Shown here: piece by piece, positions 46,006 to 55,100 of the stretch
Numbering within the stretch: the stretch's first letter is position 1
How the letters are laid out: each line of letters opens with the position of its first letter
Assembly (NCBI GenBank): GCA_963793845.1
Contig: CAWCBG010000010.1
Coordinates: 52,405 to 116,404, forward strand
Source: CAWCBG01 sp963793845
Lineage (GTDB): Bacteria; Acidobacteriota; Terriglobia; Terriglobales; Acidobacteriaceae
Reading direction: 5' to 3'
DNA: 64,000 nt
Made by a program: the position numbers and the translations under genes
The notes under the pieces: generated by a model
Database searches by the model: none
Told to the model about the DNA's origin: nothing
Seen by the model: the letters and a program-made list of their open reading frames with translations, nothing else

Positions 46006-47124
46006 CTACTTCGCAGCCGTCACTTGCTCCAGCTGCGCGATCTGCCGCTTTACCAAGTCGGCGCTCGGTCCGGGAGGAAGGTAGGTGAGGCAGTTACGCA
46101 GATGCTCCAGCGCCTCGGCATACTTGCCTTGGCCTGCGAGAATCACGGCCAGCAACTGCTCCGTATTGGGCTCAGTGTGCAGCGGGTCCATCGCCAGACC
46201 TTTACGCGCGCTCGCCTCAGCGGCCTGGGCGTTCTTCAGATTGGTATTGGCCAGCGCATTGTAATACCAGATTTCCGGCGTGCCCTTCGGCTCCAGTTCC
46301 AGCAAGTGGTTGGTGTACTCCAGCAGCTCCGGCCACTTCTTTTGCACCGCTGCCAGGTTCGACAGGTGCTGGTACGCAAGCGCGAATTTCGGATCGGCGG
46401 CCACCGCCTTCGAGAACGAGTTGTACGCATCCTGCGGCGCCGCTGTCTGCTGGATCTTGCCCAGCTGATACCACGCCTCGGCATACTGCGGATAGATCTG
46501 CACCGCCTTCTGCAAATCCTTCTGCGCCTTCTCCGGCTTCTGATCAAGCCACTCCGCGCGCGCCTTCTGGTAGCTCTTCACCGCGTCCTTGGGCGCCGAC
46601 TGGCTGGTACTGCTCATGCCGCCCGTCCCCCCGGCTTCAGCGCTTAGCGTGATGGTGCCGATATCCGGATTGTCCGTCATGTCCCGGTTGGGAACGGTGA
46701 TGGTGCTCGATTCAAAGCCGGTCAGTGCGGCCTGCACCTGGCAGCCGATATATTGCATGGCCATCTTCTTCTGCGCTTCCGGCTTGACCGGCCCGGGCCC
46801 GGTGATGCTGGTGGAGGTAATCATGAACTCGCCCTTTACGTCGGCGCTGGTGGTGAAACGCGGCTTGCCGTCGCAGAAGACGTTGACGGTGATCGGCTCC
46901 CAGGGCAGCTCGCCACCCTGTACCGCGACCTTCCCCTGAAGAAAGTCTCCCGGTTGCGCCTGCTTGGACAACTGATCCCAGTTGGCGTACTTACCTACGT
47001 CGCTGGTGGATGCCGGCCCCGTGGAAGTATTCGGCGCAGGCGTAGTCGAACCCTTGGCCTGCCCGAAGGCCGCGACAGTGAATGCCATGAATGCTGCGAC
47101 ACAAAGAGAGAATTTGATTTTCAT
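46006..47124 (-). CDS. secreted tetratricopeptide-repeat protein
   Basis: From the ATG at 47124 (GGGAG upstream) the product is 372 residues with a signal peptide (MKIKFSLCVAAFMAFTVAAF). An N-terminal beta-rich part (about 45-170) is followed by several TPR units (about 185-360: QKDLQKAVQIYPQYAEAWYQ, AYNSFSKAVAADPKFALAYQ, and others). This N-terminal carboxypeptidase-regulatory-like plus TPR combination is common in acidobacteria. Function unknown. The frame extends upstream to 47322 across non-coding sequence, which I reject. Confidence 0.85.
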   Translation of the reverse strand: MKIKFSLCVAAFMAFTVAAFGQAKGSTTPAPNTSTGPASTSDVGKYANWDQLSKQAQPGDFLQGKVAVQGGELPWEPITVNVFCDGKPRFTTSADVKGEFMITSTSITGPGPVKPEAQKKMAMQYIGCQVQAALTGFESSTITVPNRDMTDNPDIGTITLSAEAGGTGGMSSTSQSAPKDAVKSYQKARAEWLDQKPEKAQKDLQKAVQIYPQYAEAWYQLGKIQQTAAPQDAYNSFSKAVAADPKFALAYQHLSNLAAVQKKWPELLEYTNHLLELEPKGTPEIWYYNALANTNLKNAQAAEASARKGLAMDPLHTEPNTEQLLAVILAGQGKYAEALEHLRNCLTYLPPGPSADLVKRQIAQLEQVTAAK

Positions 47125-47317
47125 GCCACGCTCCCAATGAAAACACCCATTATCCACCACCATCGCATGGATCAATGGACGGAAATTGCTGCACCACGTC
47201 AGCCCGTTTTGTTTTTGTGGAATTGTTTTGGATTGCGACAAAAAACGAAGGCAGTGCGACCACGGCCCTTCGCAGCGCGGGCCAGAGTGGCGCGACGCAC
47301 AGTCGGAACCCAAAGTT

Positions 47318-47364
47318 GTCATCCTGAGCGAAGTGAGGCGCAGCCGAACGCAGTCGAAGGACCC
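47318..47364. repeat. GTCATCCTGAGCG-type intergenic repeat
   Basis: It reads GTCATCCTGAGCGAAGTGAG and ends GCAGTCGAAGGACCC, the classic form of this dispersed family. It is closest to the copy upstream of moaA. Confidence 0.7.
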
Positions 47365-47732
47365 TTAGTGACGTTTAGCATAGGGGCTTCATCCTGCCGA
47401 GTTTGAGCAAGGCACGGACCTGTCGATGAGATTCCAATGATAGCGCTCCACCCAGTCCAAAGAAGGAGACGGGTAGGGCGCGGATTTCAGACGGACGCCA
47501 TAGTGCCATAGGTGCAGTCGGTCGTTTGTCTTTTCGCACACCGTAACAGTACCGGCGCACCACCGAGACATCCTAGTTACTTTCGTAATTTTCCCTTTTC
47601 CTTAACATCACTGACATTTCCTATTGCCTGTGCTTACGCTGAAAGAGTGGAGTGGTAGGTCGACCGCTGGCTCGCCCTCACCGGCGAATTAGCGGGGTGT
47701 TGTCGCTGTACTTCACCACGGGTTCGTGATTT

Positions 47733-47820
47733 GTCATTACGAGCGCCCGATTTAGGCGCGAGGAATCTGCTGTTCCGTGGGTCGCAGAAAAAGCGGATCC
47801 CTCGCTCCGCTCGTGATGAC
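47733..47820. repeat. palindromic GTCATTACGAGCG repeat
   Basis: The left end GTCATTACGAGCG is matched by the right end CGCTCGTGATGAC, and inner parts AGGAATCTGCTGTTC and GCGGATCCCT are also related in inverse orientation. The element is an 88-base imperfect palindrome likely to fold in either strand. Confidence 0.75.
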
Positions 47821-48192
47821 AACTCCACGGGTGCCCAGCCGGGTGCCCATACCTCGTCCGTTTCGGGGACAGGTTTGGAAAACGGTGCCCCATCCTTCTG
47901 CTGCTTTTGCGACAGGCTGGGAAAACAGAATTGCTAGCCGCTAGCTAGTTGCTAGTAGCTCCTCAACCAAGACCCTCGAGAAAGCAGCGGGAGTGCTTCG
48001 TCTTCGCCGAAGCTGACTCTATACCGCGACCGGCCCAATGCAGGTCTCTCGGCGCGGACTGCGATTGTTCGCGCGGTCCTCGCACAGGATGACAGCGGAA
48101 CGGTTTGAGCGCGGAACAGAGCCTGAAAGCTGATTGCTGACAGCTGACGGCGAATAGCGAAAAGCGCTTCCCGCAAACATGAGGGTATATCT

Positions 48193-48999
48193 ATGTCTGT
48201 TCCATCTTGCCGTCACATTAAAGAGGACGGCGTTTTCTGCCACGCTCCCGCCTTGCGCGGACGCGACTACTGTTACTTCCACCTGCGGGTGCTGGGCCGG
48301 CGCATGCGCATGGCGAAAGAACTCGCGCACCAGCAGGAACACCGCCTGCGGTTCCCCGCACTCGAAGACCTGAACTCGGTACAGGTGGCGCTGATGCAGG
48401 TGCTCGATGCGCTCGCCTCCGGCCAACTGGAAGAGCGCCGCGCCGGGCTGTTGCTCTACGGATTGCAGCAGGCCTCGTCCAACCTGCGCCACGCCATGGC
48501 CGCCGCCGAAAATACCGAGTCTGCCGCTGACCAGGAGCGCGCCGAGGAGTATGCGCGCTTCGAAGAAGACTTCGCGCTGCCGCAAGCCCTCGACCTCGGC
48601 GTGCCGCCGGAAGTGGCTTTCCCGCTCGCGGCGCCAGAGGCGCACGAGGTGCAATTCTCTCCCTGGCGTGATCCCGCTTTCCGCCGGGAGCATGTCTCTC
48701 CCGAGGATGTCGAACTGGAGGATATTGACCGCACCAAGGGTCGCGCAGAGTATCGGAGGCGGTTGCGCCAACTGAACACGTTGGCGTGGAAAGAAGCCAA
48801 CGCAGCGGACGGGGCTGCCAATCGGGCGCGTTGGGTGCTGGAAGCGGCGCGGCGCAATGAAGAAATCCGCTGCGGAAAGTTCGGAGAACAATCCAGGCTG
48901 ATCGCCGAGATGGAGGCCTATGGAATGTCGCAATCGGCCAGGAAACAGCCTGCGGCTGCAAGCCAGCCTGCCAGCGCCGAGGCGCAAGCGGGCGACTGA
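48193..48999 (+). CDS. hypothetical protein with N-terminal C-H-C-C-H zinc motif
   Basis: The 268-residue product begins with CRHIKEDGVFCHAPALRGRD followed by YCYFHLR, giving a compact C-x-H, C, C-x-x-H pattern likely to bind zinc. The middle is helical and charged, and the C-terminus is Ala/Gln-rich. From family knowledge, short proteins with the pattern C-HI-nG-C-PAL-yC-fH occur in many copies in acidobacterial genomes, without assigned function. It stands isolated between repeat-rich stretches. Confidence 0.75.
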   Translation: MSVPSCRHIKEDGVFCHAPALRGRDYCYFHLRVLGRRMRMAKELAHQQEHRLRFPALEDLNSVQVALMQVLDALASGQLEERRAGLLLYGLQQASSNLRHAMAAAENTESAADQERAEEYARFEEDFALPQALDLGVPPEVAFPLAAPEAHEVQFSPWRDPAFRREHVSPEDVELEDIDRTKGRAEYRRRLRQLNTLAWKEANAADGAANRARWVLEAARRNEEIRCGKFGEQSRLIAEMEAYGMSQSARKQPAAASQPASAEAQAGD

Positions 49000-49683
49000 T
49001 CGGCAGTCCGCGCGCAACCGGCGTAGTGGAGGTGAAACGTAGCGGGGAAGGAAGACAGGTCGGACCGGGACGTCGATTGCAGCGGCGGAACGCAATGGGC
49101 AGAGGTGTGCCCAAGGTGGACATCTGCGCCTCCTATCTGGTGGCGGCTCGCATTGCGTGGTCCTCGTCGCTGGCGGCCAGACCGGTTCTTTGCACCGGGG
49201 TGCCAGCCGAAGGTGGCTACCTTCCGTCCGGAGGGCTTCAACCCGTAGTGGAGGAGCCTGCTCTTGCTTCGGGTACATGCCTAACTGCCTGCGGCTCAAG
49301 AATTTACGTGTAAGTCTCATGGGCTCAAGATTTTGCCGGGAATTTTTGGCTAAGTTGTTGATTTCAGGTGGTAGGACGGGGAGGGGGAGATCACGCCACC
49401 ACCGCGCCGAACCGCAGGTCCCCGCCCTTGAAATGGATTCGGGACGACAAGCCTGAAAAGAGGTGGAGTGAGCGGAGAAACAGCAGGTTCCTCCACTCGG
49501 ACCCTCCGCTAGCGCGGACGGTCCTCGGTCGGAATGACGAACGCCAATCGGAAGGATGAGAGAAATAGAAAGGACGAGAGAAATGGAAATGGCGAGAGAA
49601 ATGGAAATGGCGAGAGAAATGGAAATGGCGAGAGAAATGGAACAACCGCCGACGGGGAATCGACAGCAACCGACCTGTGCCCC
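49000..49683. other. gene-free region with repeats and a minisatellite
   Basis: These 684 bases have no supportable gene. A half-element of the GGCTTCAACCC..GGAGGAGCCTGC type occurs at about 49225-49265 and an inverted copy ending CGGTCGGAATGACGAACG at about 49471-49543. The 18-bp minisatellite follows at 49558-49641, next to the porin 3' end. Confidence 0.55.
49558..49641. repeat. 18-bp tandem minisatellite
   Basis: The unit GAGAGAAATGGAAATGGC is repeated about three and a half times without interruption, preceded by degenerate GAGAGAAAT copies. Read in one plus frame it would encode repeats of MEMARE, but no gene is supported there. It lies downstream of the porin gene. Confidence 0.85.
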
Positions 49684-51141
49684 TCAGAACTCGAAGTGGG
49701 CCCGCAGGCCTGGCACCGTCACCGGGCCGCGCGCCTGGTTCATGCCGGGATTGTTGATGTGCTGAATGTCGAATGCCAGGAACAACCCGCGCCAGACATG
49801 CGCGGTGTAGAAGGCTTCCTCGATGTTCTCGCGCCCATAGCTGATGGCGCCGTCGCCGAGGATGAACCCCAGGCCGCCGTAGCCGAGGTACGTGTAATGC
49901 GCTTTCGACAAGCCGCTGGACACAAACACCGCGCCCGCGCGATCGAGGCTGCGCTTCCAGCGCGTGCCCTTGGAGTAAACGCCGGCCTCGACGCCTTCGT
50001 TGTCTTCGGTGTAGGCGAACGACTCGTGATTGCCTTCGTTCCAGCCCCAGCGTCCGAAGGCCCAGATGTCGCTCGACACCTCCTGCTCGAAGTTGAAACC
50101 GAAGCCGTACTTGATCGTCCCCTGCTGGCGAGTGTCGGTCACGTCCGGCGTCGGCGTGACGTGGTCCAGATAAAGCTGCACCGCCTGCTGGTAGTTGCCC
50201 ATGTTGGCGTGGTTGACGTAGTTCAGGAAGCGCAGCGTGGTGTCCTTGTTCTTGAACAGCTTGGGACGCAACTCGAGTTCGATGTTCTCGGCGCGGGCGC
50301 GGGCGACGTCGGCATCAAGATTGGGCCCGTTGGCGACCTTCGGCATGAGAACCTCGGCGAAGCGCAGGCCCCAGTTGCGGTCTTCGTAATCGAAGATCGC
50401 GCCAATGGTGTAGCCGCGCGTGTCGGCCGCGTAGTCCCAGGCTCCGTTGTTGTCGATGACCCAGTTGAGAAACTGGTAGTGGCTGTCGGTGCCGCCGACG
50501 TTGAGATCGAAGAAATCGGCCAGGGAGAACTTGCCGAAGCGAATGTCAAGCCGGCGCACCGGAACCTGCGTGGGCAGCGTGAGTGCCGCCCGTTCCAGCT
50601 CGATCTTCTCGCTGGAGAACGGAATGATCTGCTCAATCATGGCGCGAGCGATATAAGGCGCGGTGCCGATGGTCGGATTGCGCACGACATCGAGATTGGT
50701 GAAACCGGCGAGACCGAGCGCTCCGCTGATGCCGCCCCAGCCTGCCTCCTCCACGTCGAGGTAGCCGATGGTATTGCGGGTGAATTCGTATCCGGTGAAC
50801 AGCGTAAGTACGCGCGAAGTGGCGTGTTCGGAGTAGTTCTTGAGGCTGTTGGGACCGCTGTACTGCGCGTAGAAATCGCCATGCGCCTGGAAGACAAAGT
50901 TGGCCTGGCCGGAGATCCACCACTTCGCGGTGTCCGAGTGCTCGAAGAAGGTGGCCTTCGGATTGGGAGCGGGCGGCGCAGCCGGCGGTTCGGGCGGGGC
51001 GTCCTGTCCGTGACTGGCCGTGGCCAGCAGGCCAGCCAGCAGCGCCAGCCTCCCGATGGCGAGACAAGTGTCGAAGCTACGGCGCAGCGGTGGCACCGTG
51101 GTGCCGGAGCCATAACGGGTTTTGCCAGCAACGTACATCAT
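49684..51141 (-). CDS. OprB-type carbohydrate porin
   Basis: The 485-residue outer-membrane protein has a signal peptide (hydrophobic region about 28-43, cleavage near ASHGQ), a Pro-rich linker and then an OprB-like barrel. The barrel shows KWWISGQANFVFQAHGDFYA, FDLNVGGTDSHYQFLNWVID, YGFGFNFEQEVSSDIWAFGR, AYTEDNEGVEAGV and a terminal Phe (LRAHFEF) typical of outer-membrane insertion. Porins of this type pass sugars or other small solutes. The gene diverges from the CsoR/FrmR-family regulator 204 bases away, so shared regulation is possible. The long plus-strand open frame across this gene is only its antisense shadow. Confidence 0.87.
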   Translation of the reverse strand: MMYVAGKTRYGSGTTVPPLRRSFDTCLAIGRLALLAGLLATASHGQDAPPEPPAAPPAPNPKATFFEHSDTAKWWISGQANFVFQAHGDFYAQYSGPNSLKNYSEHATSRVLTLFTGYEFTRNTIGYLDVEEAGWGGISGALGLAGFTNLDVVRNPTIGTAPYIARAMIEQIIPFSSEKIELERAALTLPTQVPVRRLDIRFGKFSLADFFDLNVGGTDSHYQFLNWVIDNNGAWDYAADTRGYTIGAIFDYEDRNWGLRFAEVLMPKVANGPNLDADVARARAENIELELRPKLFKNKDTTLRFLNYVNHANMGNYQQAVQLYLDHVTPTPDVTDTRQQGTIKYGFGFNFEQEVSSDIWAFGRWGWNEGNHESFAYTEDNEGVEAGVYSKGTRWKRSLDRAGAVFVSSGLSKAHYTYLGYGGLGFILGDGAISYGRENIEEAFYTAHVWRGLFLAFDIQHINNPGMNQARGPVTVPGLRAHFEF

Positions 51142-51298
51142 TCAATCCGGCAGAGTCCCGGCCCCGGGGGCTGCTCTCGATCGGGAACAGGGCAGTCTTG
51201 CAGGTTCCGGTTACAGGCGTGTTACAACTGCGGTCCGTGGTTGTTTGCAACCGAGCAGCATCGGCAAATATTCCTTGCGGAATGCCGTACCGTGATAG

Positions 51299-51317
51299 GA
51301 TACTGGGGTAGAGTATC
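51299..51317 (+). promoter_or_regulatory. CsoR/RcnR-type operator
   Basis: GATACT and AGTATC flank a seven-base GGGGTAG centre. The core TACTGGGGTAGAGTA has the size and form of the known RcnR site type (TACT, G-rich tract, AGTA). It ends 29 bases before the start codon of a CsoR/FrmR-family repressor, as expected for autoregulation. Confidence 0.7.
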
Positions 51318-51345
51318 ACAAGGTCACGCCGGAGGAAAGAGACTC

Positions 51346-51612
51346 ATGAAAGATGTAAGCCGCGAACGGGCGAAGCTGCTGAATCGCGTGAAGAGGATCA
51401 AAGGCCAGGTGGAAGCGGTGGAACGCACCCTGGCCGATCCGCGGGAAGACTGCGCCGGCACGCTGCAACTTCTGGCCGCCTGCCGCGGCGCCATCAATGG
51501 CCTGATGGCCGAGGTGATGGAAGACCATATCCGCGACCACATCGCCAACCGCAAGCCGTCCGCGGAAGTGACTGACGACCTGATTGAGATTGTGAAGGCG
51601 TACTTGAAATGA
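51346..51612 (+). CDS. CsoR/RcnR/FrmR-family metal- or formaldehyde-sensing repressor
   Basis: This all-helical repressor of 88 residues starts at the ATG preceded by GGAGGAAAGAGACTC. Family marks are LLNRVKRIKGQVEAVERTLA, C36 in DCAGTLQLL, CRGAINGLMAEV, and H61/H65 in DHIRDHI, ending IEIVKAYLK. The Cys-His-His set matches RcnR/InrS/FrmR rather than copper CsoR; the N-terminal His3 of RcnR is absent, so formaldehyde (FrmR-like) or Ni/Co sensing cannot be separated. No efflux or dehydrogenase target lies beside it. The longer in-frame extension upstream is spurious. Confidence 0.92.
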   Translation: MKDVSRERAKLLNRVKRIKGQVEAVERTLADPREDCAGTLQLLAACRGAINGLMAEVMEDHIRDHIANRKPSAEVTDDLIEIVKAYLK

Positions 51613-51830
51613 GTCCAGCGCGTTCGGTGCACCGAACGCGGACGCTCTTTGGGAAAGGTTTGACAGTGGGTAAACCGAACTCTAAAATCAAGGTTGGCTG
51701 GACGTGCAGTCACGTCCAGCCTTTCGTATGATCGGACGACGCGCACGCGTTTTCCGGCACAAGGCGCCTTTGTCTGCTGCGTGGCTGGCTGGCCACTCTC
51801 TCGCGGCGGCAAACGTCGCATACGGCCGTT

Positions 51831-51907
51831 GGCGGTGTAGCTCAGGTGGTTAGAGCGACGGTCTCATAATCCGTAGGTCGTAGGTTCGAGTCCTACCGCC
51901 GCCACCA
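51831..51907 (+). tRNA. tRNA-Met (anticodon CAT)
   Basis: A full cloverleaf is visible: acceptor GGCGGTG with CGCCGCC, D-arm GCTC..GAGC, anticodon loop CTCATAA, T-arm GTAGG-TTCGAGT-CCTAC, and an encoded CCA. The G1-C72 pair excludes the initiator. The closing pair of the anticodon stem is a T-T mismatch. Without structural modification data, tRNA-Ile with lysidine-modified CAT cannot be fully excluded, but the body looks like elongator tRNA-Met. Confidence 0.95.
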
Positions 51908-52177
51908 ATTTTGTGCCGCATCGGAATACCGCCGTTTGGAGCATTTCGCTGGCACCAGATGGAGTTTCGCTTCCACTTGCTGGCAGTAAGCGGTATTTGC
52001 GACACCGGCTCTCAGAGCCGCACGCCACAAAAGTACCATTGCCCAGGTTACTAAGGTTAAGCTGAAAAATCTTTAGTGGTTGAGACGCTAACGTGGTGTC
52101 CTATACACCATCTATAAGCCGTCTCAGAGTTCTTCATAAGCGAGCCGGTGAGGCCTGCCTCCTGGGAGCACTCATAG

Positions 52178-55100
52178 ATGGATCATCGAAAAGCCCCATC
52201 AGCAGGGCCAACGGCTGGGCTCCTGCTGGTCATGGTTCTGATCGCAATTTCTGCGCACGCTCAAATTCCATCCCATTACTGGACTTTCGATGAGAGTCTC
52301 GGCTTGGCGGCTGCTGACTCGTCCCCAAACGGCGCCCCAGCCAGACTGGTCAATGGAGCTAGCTGGGTTCCGGGAAAAATCGGCGGCGCGGTTGCCGCGA
52401 GCGCCGACAAAGGGCAGTATGTCGCGATTCCTGTCATCGATCTCAGCAGCACGAAGGCCGTCACGGTCGCGTTTTGGTCAAATCGGACTTACTCAAAAAG
52501 TGGCGGGCACGTCCTGTTTGAAGCCTCGAGTGACTCCACCAACTCCACGACGGGATTTGGATTCTTCCCGGACGACGATGCCTGCCAGGGAATTCAGGTC
52601 GCTCTACGAGGGAACGTTGGAACTACCGCTAACTGCTATAGTCAGCCAACGTCGGGAGTCTGGCATCATCTCGCTGTCGTGTTTGATAAGAGCCAGACGG
52701 GCACCAATGGGCTGAGGTTATATGTCGACGGGGCCCTGCAACCGGTCAACTGGTGTTCCTCGGCCTCGACCAACACCAACAATTTTGGCAACAATCCGCT
52801 CTATTTCTTCTCCCGCGGGGGCATCAGCCAGTTCAACTCAGGCACGGTCGATGATCTGCGTATTTACAACAGCGCGCTTACGACCGAACAAATCCAGCGG
52901 ATCTACAACAGTGCGCCAACCTTGGCGTTGTCAACCACAACCAAGGCGACCTTAGCTGTTCTGGTCTCAGTAGCAGTAACACCGGCTAACTCCGCAATAA
53001 CGGTCGGCGCCCAGCAGCAATTTACGTCCATCGGAACGTTCAGCGATGGCAGCCACATGGACCTGACCAGTCTGGCCACATGGACCTCCAGTACGCAGTC
53101 GGTAGCGACCATCAAGAGCCGCGGCATAGCCACGGCGGTCGGCACCGGCAGCACGACCATTCAGGCCGCTCTGGGTTCGATCAAGGGCTCGACCTCCCTG
53201 ACAGTCACCAGTCAACCCATCGCTTTAGATGGCAATGTCCATGGGGTGCAGGACAATGGTCTTTCCGCAAGCAATACCGCCGCCGTATCGATTGGAACGC
53301 CGAGCGCGGGCGACCTGATTGCCTGCGAAGTATCGTTTGAAGATCCCAATACGCTGATCTCTGTTGCCGACAATCAGAACGGGAGTTATGCAGCGGCCGT
53401 CGGTGTGCACCTCAATACCACGATGACCCAGTGGTACGGCATTTACTACAAAGAGAACGTCGCGGGTTCGCCCACTACGATTACGCTTACGACTTCCCAG
53501 TCGCATCCGCACTCGGCTATCTCGTGCCAGGCGTGGAAAGGGGTGGCGACTTCAAACTCGCTGGATCCAGGGTTCAGTCAGTTACAAGATGCGGTAGCGA
53601 CCGCCAATCCCAACACCGGTTTAAGCAGGACGCCTGCGGTTAACGGCGAGTTGGTGATTGCTGCCGTGGGCTTGCTCACTGCCGGCACGCCCACCCCTGG
53701 CGTTAACTACCAGGCCATCGATGGCGCCGCTCTTACGCAGTGGTGGCCGGAATATTGGATACAAACTACGGCTACAGCGACAGCCGGCAACTTCACCTGG
53801 CCCAGCGATTCCTTTACCGACATGATGGCTGCCTTTCGGCCAACCCCGGGTCCATCCCTGGTTTCGGTGGGCGTGACGCCAGGAAACCCATCGATTGCGG
53901 CGGGTACGCAACAGCCGTTCACAGCCACGGGGACGTATAGCGATGGCAGCCATCTCGATCTGACGACTTCGGCAACCTGGAGTTCGAGTGCCACGTCGGT
54001 AGCGACCATTACAAGCATTGGCGTGGCTTCCGGGGTGGCGGCAGGCAGCACGACGATTCTGGCGACTTCGGGATCGATCAGCGGTTCAACCACCCTGACG
54101 GTGACTCCGCCGACGCTGGTTTCGATAGCGGTGACGCCGGCCAATGCGTCGATCGCGGCGGGCACGCAACAGCAGTACACGGCCACGGGAACGTATAGCG
54201 ATGGCAGCCATCTCGATCTGACGACTTCGGCAACCTGGACTTCGAGTGCCACGTCGGTTGCGACCATCACAAGCATTGGCGTGGCTTCCGGGGTGGCGGC
54301 GGGCAGCACGACGATTCTGGCGACTTCGGGATCGATCAGCGGTTCAACCAGCCTGACGGTGACTCCGGCGACGCTGGTTTCGATAGCGGTGACGCCGGCC
54401 AATGCGTCGATCGCGGCGGGCACGCAACAGCAGTACACGGCCACGGGAACCTACAGCGACGGCAGCCATCAGAACCTGACCAGTTCGGCAACCTGGACTT
54501 CGAGTGCTACGTCAGTAGCGACCATCAGCAGCGGCGGCCTGGCGACGGGAGTAGCCGCCGGCAGCACGACGATTAAGGCGTCTTCAGGCTCAATCAGTGG
54601 CTCTACCAGCCTGACGGTGATTTCTGCGACGCTGGTTTCGATTGCGGTGACGCCGGCCAACGCGTCGATCGCGGCGGGCACGCAACAGCAGTACACGGCC
54701 ACGGGAACCTACAGCGACGGCAGCCATCAGAACCTGACCAGTTCGGCAACCTGGACTTCGAGTGCTACGTCAGTAGCGACCATCAGCAGCGGCGGTCTGG
54801 CGACGGGAGTGGCGGCAGGGAGCACGACGATTAAGGCGACTTCTCGCTCAATCAGTGGCTCCACCAGCCTGACGGTGATTTCTGCGACGCTGGTTTCGAT
54901 AGCGGTGACGCCGGCCAACCCGTCGATCGCGGCTGGGACGCAGCAGCAGTTCACGGCCACGGGAACCTACAGCGACGGCAGTCATCAGAACCTGACCAGT
55001 TCGGCAACCTGGACTTCGAGTGCTACGTCAGTAGCGACCATCAGCAGCGGCGGTCTGGCGACGGGAGTGGCGGCAGGCAGTACGACGATCAAGGCGACTT

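Larger units (their letters stand above)
47125..48192. other. gene-poor region with repeats and a possible transposase scrap
   Basis: About 1.07 kb without an intact gene. It holds two GTCAT-type repeats (47318-47364 and 47733-47820) and, on the minus strand at 47389-47571, a 60-codon stretch including VTVCEKTNDRLHLWHYGVRL that resembles the C-terminal beta segment of ISNCY/IS481-like transposases. No start, DDE motif or terminal repeat is visible. The rest shows nothing recognisable. Confidence 0.5.

Noticed and set aside
49558..49641. Short direct repeats considered as a CRISPR array or coding MEMARE repeat
   Set aside because: Units abut with no spacers, and the frame has no ribosome binding site or conserved continuation.
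49534..51345. Long plus-strand open frame of about 600 codons leading into the CsoR/FrmR gene
   Set aside because: It is antisense to the OprB-like porin, whose domain pattern, signal peptide and terminal Phe are convincing. Only the last 88 codons are a real gene with their own ribosome binding site.
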